From an uncultured Planctomycetia bacterium (GTDB taxonomy: Bacteria > Planctomycetota > UBA1135 > GCA-002686595), in assembly GCA_937952135.1 (NCBI GenBank), contig CALFYL010000087.1, positions 1 to 20,916 on the forward strand: a DNA stretch of 20,916 nucleotides, in the 5' to 3' direction. Positions within the stretch are counted from its first letter, which is position 1. The number at the start of each line of letters is the position of its first letter. The notes below the pieces were generated by a model. That model saw only the letters and a program-made list of their open reading frames with translations. It was not told where the DNA came from and did not search any database. Positions 1-6,713 of the stretch are shown here, piece by piece. Position numbers and translations under genes: made by a program.

Positions 1-512
1 AGGTGGCGCGCCGGCAGCGGCAGCTCGTCGAGCTTCTTGATCAGCGGCGGCGCGGCGTTGTCCACCCACACTTCGCCGTCGCGCACGCCCGCGATGCCCG
101 CGACCTCGGCGATGGCTTTGTCGTCGGCGCCCTCGAGGGCCTTGAGGAACTGCGGCAGCGTCTCCTCGGCCTCACCCTTGAGCACGTAGTCGAAGTGCCC
201 GCTCGAGAGGAAGATGCCTTGATCGACCGAGGCGTGCGGCCCGCCCATGATCGTGATCTTGCCCTTCTCCTTCGCGTACTTGGCCCAGGCGATGGCGCGG
301 CGGATGTTCGGAGTCAGCGCGCCGAAGCCGATCACGTCGTTGCGCTCGATCGCCTCGCGCATGTACTGGTCGTTGACGATGCGCTCGTCGACCAGCTCGA
401 CCGGGATCTTCTCCTTCTCGAGGCACGCCCCGAGGTAGGTGATGCCAAGGATCATCGCCAGGGGGTCTTCCTGGACGTGCGGCTTGACGTAGGTGATCAG
501 TGTCTTGCGCAT
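1..512 (-). CDS. B12-binding domain protein, probably radical SAM (partial)
   Basis: Only the first 170 residues are in the window; the gene runs off the left edge. The reading starts at ATG 512 with MRKTLITYVKPHVQED. It then has a Rossmann-like cobalamin-binding domain: an early LGITYLGACLEKE segment, VELVDERI, DVIGFGALTPNIRRA (about 78-92), ITIMGGPHAS (about 106-115) and the FDYVLKGEAEETLPQFL segment (about 126-142). That order, ending in GGPH and then GEGE/GEAE-type text, is the classic N-terminal half of B12-binding radical SAM proteins, whose CxxxCxxC domain would lie beyond the edge. Such enzymes perform methylations or ring rearrangements on lipids, cofactors or natural products; the substrate cannot be read here. 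No Shine-Dalgarno site is visible upstream. It lies on the same strand as the polysaccharide cluster but 213 bases after the flippase, so it is probably separately transcribed. Confidence 0.82.
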   Translation of the reverse strand, partial: MRKTLITYVKPHVQEDPLAMILGITYLGACLEKEKIPVELVDERIVNDQYMREAIERNDVIGFGALTPNIRRAIAWAKYAKEKGKITIMGGPHASVDQGIFLSSGHFDYVLKGEAEETLPQFLKALEGADDKAIAEVAGIAGVRDGEVWVDNAAPPLIKKLDELPLPARH

Positions 513-586
513 CGCGGTGTCGATCGAGTGTGGAGGGGCGCTCGGGGGAGCGGGCGGCGCCGCGGCAGGGCCCGGAGGCGCCCGCA

Positions 587-609
587 CGGAATCCGACGTA
601 TCGGAATCC
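587..609. repeat. Two direct copies of CGGAATCC
   Basis: CGGAATCC occurs at 587-594 and again at 602-609, giving a 15-base period. The pair lies 75-97 bases upstream of the B12-binding protein start and just downstream, on the minus strand, of a TTGACT hexamer (631-626). A regulator site is possible but is only inferred. Confidence 0.35.
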
Positions 610-628
610 CGGCAAAGCAGCGGACAGT

Positions 629-654
629 CAAACCTACCGCGCACGTGAGGTTTG
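629..654. promoter_or_regulatory. 7-base inverted repeat, candidate operator
   Basis: CAAACCT at 629-635 and AGGTTTG at 648-654 form a perfect 7-base dyad around a 12-base centre that contains CACGTG (642-647). A TTGACT sequence, a possible -35 on the minus strand, overlaps its left arm at 631-626, but no good -10 box follows at the usual distance. There is no T run, so it looks more like an operator than a terminator. It sits in the 213-base gap between the flippase and the B12-binding gene. Confidence 0.35.
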
Positions 655-725
655 GGCAAGCTCGGACCGCCCACCCGCCCCCCTCGCGCGGGCCGTCGCC
701 TCCCCGGCGGAGAAGACTCTTCGAC

Positions 726-2120
726 CTACGCCGCCCCGGAAGTTGGGGCCGCGACGGGATCGGCCGCCCAGACGCGCGTGGGATCGGTCGTGCGGAAGTA
801 CCAGGCGATGTAGCTGAAGTGCACGAGCGCCCACGAGAGGTAGAGCGCCTGCCCCCACACCGGCCCGGTTTCCGGCCAGATCAGCGTGAGGTACACGTTG
901 ATGGGAATCGTGACGATGGCGCCGATGAGCGCGATGGTCAGGTTCGCGCGCATCTTGTTCGTGAGGATGTAGAACGGATCGAGCGCGATGCCGAAGCCGG
1001 TCGGGATCATGCCCAGCGCCAGGATCCAGCAGCACATGAAGACCGGCTCGGTGTAGTCGGCGGGATAGAACCTCGCGATCACCGGTTTCGCGATCACGAG
1101 CCCGAGCACGATGGCGACGGCGATGAGCGAACCGCCGATGAGCGACGTGCGCCAATACAGGCGGCGGAAGCCGAGGAAGTCGTTCTTGCCGCGGCGCTCG
1201 GCGAGCGCGGGGAGGACGTTGCGCGATACGCCCTGCATGGCGGTCATCGCCAGGCCCATGATGCGCTGCGCGATGTTGAAGTACGCGACCCACGCGAAGC
1301 TCGCGAAGTCCGACAGCAGCAGGCGCGGGAGCACGTTGATGAAGATCGTGGTCGCGTTCTTCAGCAGGCCGAGCCGCATTCCGAGCCGCAGACCCTTGAG
1401 CAGCGGGATTCCGGGCACTTTTCGCAGGATCTCGCGCCACGGCGGGAGCCAGTCGCCGCCGTCGCGGCGTGCAGCGCCATACATGTGGAGCGCGAGGTAC
1501 GCCGCGCAGATGCGGCTGGCGATCTCGCCGAGCACGGCGCCCGCCGGCGAGTTCGTGATCACGACGCCGCCGAGCGTCAGGAACAGGCGGATGAGCTCGT
1601 GCGCGGCGTCGAGCTGCGCGAGCGGCTTCATGCGGCGCGTCGCGTGAAAGGCGACTTGCGCGAGCGCGCGCGGAGTGTCGAGGAGGATCCACCACGTCAG
1701 CCACCAGGCCCACACCCCGAGGAGGCGCGCTTCCTCGCGCGGCAGATCGTCGGCGTAGATCGCCTCGCAGAGCGCCGGCAGCGCGAACCAGCCGACGACG
1801 ATCATCAGGGTGCCGGTGACGAAGTAGGTCTTGACCAGGAACGCGAGCCAGGCCGTGACTTTCTCGTGCAAACCGCGCGAATTCGCCGAGGCGAGCTGAC
1901 TGACGGTCGCCTGGATGACGCCGACGCTGACGAGATTGAAGAGCAGCGCCTGCAGCGTCACGGCCATGACGAACAGGCCTTGGCCGTGCGATCCGAGCGC
2001 GAAGGCGAGCAGCGCCGAGGCCACGAAGCCGCTGAGCTGCGTGAGCATGCCGCTCGTCTGCAACACGAGCGTGTCGGCGACGAACTTCTTCGCGAGCACC
2101 TTGCGGAGCTTCTCGCGCAT
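726..2120 (-). CDS. Wzx-like polysaccharide flippase, 464 aa
   Basis: This is a multi-pass membrane protein of 464 residues, the normal length of MATE/MVF-fold lipid-linked oligosaccharide flippases. The first repeat unit opens with VLQTSGMLTQLSGFVASALL (about 19-38) and LGSHGQGLFVMAVTLQ (42-57), the usual first two helices with the G-x-G-x-(F/Y) turn of Wzx/RfbX proteins. The second half restarts near 250 with LLKNATTIFINVLPRLLL and YFNIAQRIMGLAMT (280-293), matching the family's internal two-fold repeat. About 12-14 hydrophobic segments are visible. It would move the undecaprenyl-linked repeat unit made by the upstream transferases across the inner membrane. ATG 2120 overlaps the stop of the preceding glycosyltransferase (TGATG at 2118-2122), so translation is probably coupled. 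The in-frame extension beyond 2120 is the shadow of that gene. Substrate specificity is unknown. Confidence 0.86.
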   Translation of the reverse strand: MREKLRKVLAKKFVADTLVLQTSGMLTQLSGFVASALLAFALGSHGQGLFVMAVTLQALLFNLVSVGVIQATVSQLASANSRGLHEKVTAWLAFLVKTYFVTGTLMIVVGWFALPALCEAIYADDLPREEARLLGVWAWWLTWWILLDTPRALAQVAFHATRRMKPLAQLDAAHELIRLFLTLGGVVITNSPAGAVLGEIASRICAAYLALHMYGAARRDGGDWLPPWREILRKVPGIPLLKGLRLGMRLGLLKNATTIFINVLPRLLLSDFASFAWVAYFNIAQRIMGLAMTAMQGVSRNVLPALAERRGKNDFLGFRRLYWRTSLIGGSLIAVAIVLGLVIAKPVIARFYPADYTEPVFMCCWILALGMIPTGFGIALDPFYILTNKMRANLTIALIGAIVTIPINVYLTLIWPETGPVWGQALYLSWALVHFSYIAWYFRTTDPTRVWAADPVAAPTSGAA

Positions 2121-3298
2121 CACGCGCCCCTCCGGCCGGCGAGCGCGGCGTCGTAGAGCTCGAGCACGGCGCGCGCGTTGTCGGACCAGCTCGACGCTGC
2201 GGCGTGCGCGCGTCCGGCCGCGCCGAGACGCGCGCGCAAGCTCTCGCTGTCGAGCATCCGCGCCAGGCCCGCGGCGACGGCGTCGACATCGGGCTCGACG
2301 AGCAGCCCCGTGCGCTCGTGAACGATCGCGTCTTCCGCGCCGCAACCGAGCGTGCCCAAGCAGGCCGTTCCCGCCGCCGAGGCCTCGAGGTACACGAGCC
2401 CGAAGCCCTCGAAACCGCCGTCGCTCGCGCGCACGGGCGTGTGCACGAACACCTGCGCGCGCTGCAGGAGGTCGATCTTCTCGTCCTCGTCGATGTTGCC
2501 GAGAAAGTGAACGCGCGCTTCGAGCCCGCTGCGTCGGACGAGCTCGAGCAGCGAGCGGTGGTGCTCGTCATCGCTGCCCTTGCCGACGACGTAGTGGTGC
2601 AACTGCGGCCGCGTCGCCGCGCACCGCAGCCATGCCGCCAGCGACACGTGGTGGCCCTTGCGCTCCTTCAACTCGCCGATCGCGAGCGTGAACGGATGGG
2701 CGTGCCACGGCTTCGCGCCGATGTCGAGCCGGCGCGCGAAGTGCCCCGCGTCGACAGCGTTGGGAATGACCCGCAAGCGCTGCGCGATTTCGTCGCTCTC
2801 CCCCACCAGCTCCGTGACGCGCCGCGCCGTGAAACGGCTCACGGCGATGAGCGCCGCGAAGCGCGAGTAACACCAGCGCGCGCGCGCCGCGTGGCGCGGA
2901 TCGACCAGCGGCTGCACGGTGTACGTGCCGTGGCCCGTTGCGATGCACGGCACGCCCGCCATGCGCGCGCCGATCAGCCCCGAGAGGCTGTGCGGGTAGT
3001 CCTTGATCGCGTGCACGAGGTCGCAGCCGCGCGCCGCGGCGAACACGCGCCACGACGACGACGCGAGGCTGGCCCAGAACTTCGGCGCCGACATGTGGAA
3101 GAAGTAGTCCGGCGGCAGCGCGACGCGCACGTCCCACTGCGGCGGAACATCGCGCGACGTCGGCCGGTGCTTGCGCGCGAGCAGAATGCGCGCTTCGAGC
3201 CCCGGGCGTTGCTCCTGCAGCGAGCGGATCAAGCGCACGGCGTAACGCCCCACGCCGTCGAGATCCGAGAGCGAATCGGTGAGGAACAAGACGCGCAT
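2120..3298 (-). CDS. Family-4-type glycosyltransferase, 392 aa
   Basis: This GT-B protein starts MRVLFLTDSLSDLDGVGRYA, with the glycine-rich N-terminal loop of GT4 enzymes. Acceptor-side landmarks are DLVHAIKDYPHS (93-104) and ATGHGTYTV (120-128), followed by IAVSRFTARRV and RVIPNAVD (176-183). The donor half has the phosphate-binding stretch GELKERKG (208-215), VVGKGSDDE, and the E-x7-E pair at Glu297 and Glu305 in EGFGLVYLEAS. Together these indicate a retaining nucleotide-sugar transferase working at the cytoplasmic face. ATG 3298 is preferred over the upstream in-frame start at 3388, because the extra 30 residues are low-quality sequence and the family N-terminus begins at 3298. A promoter-like element and a 6-base dyad lie just upstream. 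The stop overlaps the flippase start by one base. Donor and acceptor sugars are unknown. Confidence 0.9.
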   Translation of the reverse strand: MRVLFLTDSLSDLDGVGRYAVRLIRSLQEQRPGLEARILLARKHRPTSRDVPPQWDVRVALPPDYFFHMSAPKFWASLASSSWRVFAAARGCDLVHAIKDYPHSLSGLIGARMAGVPCIATGHGTYTVQPLVDPRHAARARWCYSRFAALIAVSRFTARRVTELVGESDEIAQRLRVIPNAVDAGHFARRLDIGAKPWHAHPFTLAIGELKERKGHHVSLAAWLRCAATRPQLHHYVVGKGSDDEHHRSLLELVRRSGLEARVHFLGNIDEDEKIDLLQRAQVFVHTPVRASDGGFEGFGLVYLEASAAGTACLGTLGCGAEDAIVHERTGLLVEPDVDAVAAGLARMLDSESLRARLGAAGRAHAAASSWSDNARAVLELYDAALAGRRGA

Positions 3299-3310
3299 GG
3301 AGCCGGGGGA

Positions 3311-3328
3311 CACCGCATCGTAGCGGTG
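3311..3328. repeat. Perfect 6-base inverted repeat with a -10-like loop
   Basis: CACCGC (3311-3316) and GCGGTG (3323-3328) flank ATCGTA, which reads TACGAT on the minus strand. It could form a small RNA hairpin or be an operator over a promoter. It lies 13-30 bases before the start at 3298. Confidence 0.4.
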
Positions 3329-3345
3329 GGGAGCGGGCCTTTCGA
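3317..3345 (-). promoter_or_regulatory. Possible internal sigma70-like promoter
   Basis: On the minus strand TCGAAA (3345-3340) is followed after 17 bases by TACGAT (3322-3317). These match the -35 and -10 consensus at four and about four or five positions, with ideal spacing. It sits in the 94-base gap (3299-3392) before the glycosyltransferase at 3298, where the otherwise tightly packed cluster opens up. Transcription would start close to the ATG. It is a prediction from sequence only. Confidence 0.3.
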
Positions 3346-3392
3346 ATCGACCGTTCGCCGCGCCGCGCGCGAGCCGTTGTCGACGCACCCGC

Positions 3393-4574
3393 TCACACGC
3401 GCGCGCTCATCCACCTCACGAGGCGCCGCGCGCGCGCGTCCCAGGTGTGTTCGCTCGCGCGGGCGACGAAGGACTTGGAAAGTCTTTCCCGCAGCTCGGG
3501 ATCCTCGGCGAGGCGCCGGATCCCCGCCGCCAGCGCGCGCGGATCGTCCGGAGCCACCAGCCAAGCGTCGCGGTCGTGCGTCAAGATCTCGCGAAGCGAG
3601 GGCAAGTCGCTGGCGACCAGCGGCAAGCCGACCGCCATCGCTTCGAACACCTTGAGCGGCGAGGTGTACTTCGAACTGATCGCGGGCGCCGAGCGGTTCG
3701 GGGCAAGGCCGAGGTCGGCGGCCGCGAGGTAGAGCGCCACGCGCTCCGGCGGCTGGAAGCCGTCGACGCGCAGGTTGGAAACGCCCGCGGCGCGCTCGCG
3801 GAACCTCTCGACATCCGCGGCCATGCCGCCGGCGATCACGAACTGGAGCTGCGGAAGCTCGCGCGCGGCCTCGACGATCAGGTCGGCGCCCTTCCACGCG
3901 AGCAATCCCCCGGTGTAGACGACGACGAGCGCGTCGCGTGCGAGGCCGAGCTCGTCGCGCGCGCGCTCGCGCGACGCCGGATTCGCGAAGCGCGCGGCGT
4001 CGAACCCGTCGTGCTCCACGCAAACGTCGTCCGCGCGGGCGCCGAGCTCGAGCAAGTCGTCGCGAACGCCGCCGGAGATGGCGACGACGCCGCTGCACGT
4101 CGCGAGCACTTCGCGCAGCCAACGCAGGCGCGTCGGACCGCCTGGAACGCGGTGGATTTCGAGGAACACGCGCTTGCGGCAGCGCCGCAGCAGCCGCCGC
4201 GCGCACTCGATCTCGCGCGAATAGGCCACGAGTTCCGGCGCCTCGCGTTCGAGCGCGAGCGCGGCGTTGCGCGAGAACGTGAGCTCTTGAACGCGCGCCG
4301 GGAAGTACTGCAGCCGCACGGGAAACGTGTCGATCCAATCGACGCACGGCGTTTCGCGGAGCGCGGGCCGCGCGCCGGGCGGAACCTGGTAGTGCTCGTA
4401 GAGCGTGCGGCCCTCCGGGAGCTTCGGCGCGTTGCGACGGCGCGCGTACACGAGCGTCGAGTCCACTCCGGCGCGCGAAAACGCCGCCGCGGTTTGCAGC
4501 ACCTGCAGCGACTGGGCGCGCTCGGACGGAAGGCGCGCGTTCGCGATCAGCCAAAGCCGCGAGACCGCGCTCAC
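3393..4574 (-). CDS. Glycosyltransferase, GT4-like with SPLK motif, 393 aa
   Basis: The protein has GT-B architecture: N-terminal LWLIANARLPSERAQSLQVLQ (7-27), FLEIHRVPGGP (137-147), VVAISGGVRDDLL (163-175), the linker HDGFDAARF, then the donor half with VVYTGGLLAWKGADLIVEAA (218-237) and FVIAGG. The expected first Glu of the E-x7-E motif is Tyr303, in KYTSPLKVFEAMAVGLP (302-318); only Glu311 remains. A (K)Y-x-SP-x-K-x-FE-(Y/A)-M signature is a recognised variant within GT4-like enzymes, so the protein is probably active. It starts at GTG 4574, and the GTGA at 4571-4574 contains the stop of the preceding sulfatase-fold gene, which indicates coupled translation. The next gene follows after a 94-base gap. 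Sugar specificity is unknown. Confidence 0.87.
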   Translation of the reverse strand: MSAVSRLWLIANARLPSERAQSLQVLQTAAAFSRAGVDSTLVYARRRNAPKLPEGRTLYEHYQVPPGARPALRETPCVDWIDTFPVRLQYFPARVQELTFSRNAALALEREAPELVAYSREIECARRLLRRCRKRVFLEIHRVPGGPTRLRWLREVLATCSGVVAISGGVRDDLLELGARADDVCVEHDGFDAARFANPASRERARDELGLARDALVVVYTGGLLAWKGADLIVEAARELPQLQFVIAGGMAADVERFRERAAGVSNLRVDGFQPPERVALYLAAADLGLAPNRSAPAISSKYTSPLKVFEAMAVGLPLVASDLPSLREILTHDRDAWLVAPDDPRALAAGIRRLAEDPELRERLSKSFVARASEHTWDARARRLVRWMSARV

Positions 4575-6703
4575 GGCTTGCGTTCGCGCTCCGTGTCCGG
4601 GTCGTCGGGCTTGTCCGCGTCCTTCGAGTCTTCCACGGGCGGGTCCGGGGGCTTCGGCGCGGCCGGCTCGACTCCTTGGCCGACGCCCTCCGCATATCCG
4701 AGCTCGCGCAGACGCCGCGCCTCTTGCTCGCGGTCACGGTCCGACTGCGAAATCGAGTGGCGTGGAATCGGCATCGCCGCGTCCCAGGTCCGCAAGTGCG
4801 CGAACAAGCGCTCGGCGTGCCCGCGTTCGGTGTCGAGCACGTTGTGCACTTCCTGCGGATCCTTGGCGAGGTGAAACAGCCGCGCCGGGTACAGGTCGTG
4901 CTTCTCGATCGACGCGAGCGTCTCGTTCGCCAGATCCGCGGCGCGCACGATCAACTTCCACTCGAGGTCCTGCGCCGACATTTCGAGGCCGTTCTCGGAG
5001 AACGAGACCTCGCGCAGCGACTCTACACGGCCGTTCGCGAGGCCGACGAAGCTCTTGCCATCCACCTGGCCGTAGTTGCGGCCGTTTCCGTCGGGACGAT
5101 CTTCGTGCGGAACCGCCAGCCCGAGCAGCTCGCACAGGCTCGGCAGCAAATCGACGGATTCCACGAGTTCCTTCACGCGCACGCCCTTGGGCAGCATCCC
5201 CGGCGCCACCACGATCAGCGGAACCCGCAGGTTCGTGTTGAACATGTGGTTGTGCTCCCACAAGCCGTGGTCATCGAGCTCCTCGCCGTGATCGGCCGTG
5301 AGCACGACGATCGTGTTGTGCAGCACGCCGGCGCGTTCGAGCGCCTCGATGAGCTCGCCGGTCATCCGGTCGCCGTGCGTGACGCCGGCGTAGTAGAGAT
5401 TCTGGATCTGGCGCTTGTCGGCCGCGGTCGGCGCCGCCTTGCCGCTCTCGATCAACTCGCGGTGGTGCGCATAGAACGCCTCGACCGGACCGTCGTACGC
5501 GGGGTCGCAGTACAGCTCGCGCATCTCCTTCGGCGGGTCGTAGGGCGTGTGCGTCGCGTAGAAGTGCGCCATCGCGAAGAAGCGCTTGCGCCCGTTGCGC
5601 TCGAACCAATCGATCGCCGCGCGCTTCACGGGCTCGCCGAGGAGGCGCTGCTCGAGCTTCGATTTGATCGTGAAGAGCACCAGCTCGGAGCGCAGCACGC
5701 TCCAGGCGTTGTCCGCGTCGACGAGGTCGTGCCCCATCATGGCCTCGAAGTACGAATCGAAGCCGCGCATGAGGCCCGACGCCTGGCTGAGCGCGCCGGT
5801 CATGAAGGTGACGCTGTGGTAGTCGCCGTGCTGGAGCGAGAGGTCCTTGGCGGCGAACTTCGCGCTGCCGAGGTGCGATGCGATCGTCACGCTCGGCTCC
5901 ATGCGCATGCCCGGGACCATCTTCACGAAGCCGTGCCGCCGCGGGTACTTGCCGGTGAAGAACGAGCCGAAGCTCGAACCCGTGAACGGCGCCTGCACGA
6001 AGGCGTTCTCGAACAGCACGCCGCGCGCCGCGAGCGTGTCGAACACCGGCGTCTTGACCCGGTCGTTGCCGTAGCAGCCGAGGACGTCCGCGCGCAGCGC
6101 GTCGTGCACGATGAACAGCACGTTCGGCAGGTCGCGGTTGCGATCGTTGAGCCGGCCGAGCTCCTCGACGTCTTGTTTCGACAAGAGCAGGTACGGGCCG
6201 CCGACGAGCCACGTCAGCACGACCGCGCCAGCCGCCCCCCATTTCCAAGTGAGCGAGAGTCGCGAGCCGAGGTTCACGAGCGCGAAGCCGAGTCCCCAGC
6301 ACAGCACGAGCATCAGAGCGGCCGCCGCGATCCGGCGCGGATCGGTGATCGGCACGCCGTAGAGCACCCACTCGCGCGACCACCAGAACAATTCGAGGAA
6401 CAGTCCGCCCGCCAAGCACACAACGAGCAGCGCGCCCAAGCGCCCGGGCAGATCGCGGCGCCGCAACCAGCGGTGCATCGCGAGTCCCGCGAGCATGCCG
6501 AGCAACGCGTACACGATCCCGTAGGTGACGCTCGCGGCGCACAAGCAGGCGAGGATGGTCCCGAAGCCTTCGACCGGAGTGCGGGTGCTCGCGATGACGC
6601 CGTCGACGAAGCCGAGCAAGGCGCCGACGGCGAGCCCGGCGTTGAGCCCGGCGCGCAGGGTCAAGAACAGTCCGCCGCGGTCGATTTCGTTCTCGGGGGT
6701 CAT
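4571..6703 (-). CDS. Membrane-anchored sulfatase-fold protein with Thr at the nucleophile site, 710 aa
   Basis: About five transmembrane segments (near 14-38, 46-75, 88-108, 124-144, 156-174) precede an alkaline-phosphatase/sulfatase-fold domain (about 193-640). It would face the periplasm or cell exterior. Metal-site landmarks are LFIVHDALRADVLGCYG (Asp201), HTPYDPP (His385) and TADHGEELDDHG (Asp471, His472). The nucleophile strand reads FTGSSFGSFFTGKYP (240-254). Aligned on the TG-x-YP end, Thr241 occupies the Cys/Ser place of C/S-x-P-S-R, and Pro and Arg are also lost. Formylglycine cannot form, so sulfatase activity is unlikely. Thr nucleophiles occur in phosphoethanolamine and phosphoglycerol transferases of the same superfamily, so transfer or hydrolysis of a phospho-group on the glycan or lipid is a plausible inference. 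The end has RRLRELGYAEG, common in sulfatase-like proteins, then a Pro/Asp/Lys-rich tail (680-710). The next gene overlaps by GTGA. Confidence 0.85.
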   Translation of the reverse strand: MTPENEIDRGGLFLTLRAGLNAGLAVGALLGFVDGVIASTRTPVEGFGTILACLCAASVTYGIVYALLGMLAGLAMHRWLRRRDLPGRLGALLVVCLAGGLFLELFWWSREWVLYGVPITDPRRIAAAALMLVLCWGLGFALVNLGSRLSLTWKWGAAGAVVLTWLVGGPYLLLSKQDVEELGRLNDRNRDLPNVLFIVHDALRADVLGCYGNDRVKTPVFDTLAARGVLFENAFVQAPFTGSSFGSFFTGKYPRRHGFVKMVPGMRMEPSVTIASHLGSAKFAAKDLSLQHGDYHSVTFMTGALSQASGLMRGFDSYFEAMMGHDLVDADNAWSVLRSELVLFTIKSKLEQRLLGEPVKRAAIDWFERNGRKRFFAMAHFYATHTPYDPPKEMRELYCDPAYDGPVEAFYAHHRELIESGKAAPTAADKRQIQNLYYAGVTHGDRMTGELIEALERAGVLHNTIVVLTADHGEELDDHGLWEHNHMFNTNLRVPLIVVAPGMLPKGVRVKELVESVDLLPSLCELLGLAVPHEDRPDGNGRNYGQVDGKSFVGLANGRVESLREVSFSENGLEMSAQDLEWKLIVRAADLANETLASIEKHDLYPARLFHLAKDPQEVHNVLDTERGHAERLFAHLRTWDAAMPIPRHSISQSDRDREQEARRLRELGYAEGVGQGVEPAAPKPPDPPVEDSKDADKPDDPDTERERKP

Positions 6704-6713
6704 CGGGTTGCCT

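Noticed and set aside
642..647. CACGTG as an E-box-type site
   Set aside because: A six-base palindrome is expected by chance in this base composition, and E-box factors are eukaryotic. It is noted only as the centre of the larger dyad.
513..725. Cobalamin riboswitch upstream of the B12-binding gene
   Set aside because: I could not find the B12-box-like sequence or supporting stems; only the short dyad and direct repeats are seen.
3..2156. Long plus-strand open frame of more than 700 codons over the flippase and B12-binding genes
   Set aside because: It is antisense to two well-supported genes and its product is Arg/Glu/Asp/Ala-rich with no domain. Such frames are normal mirror images of high-GC coding DNA.
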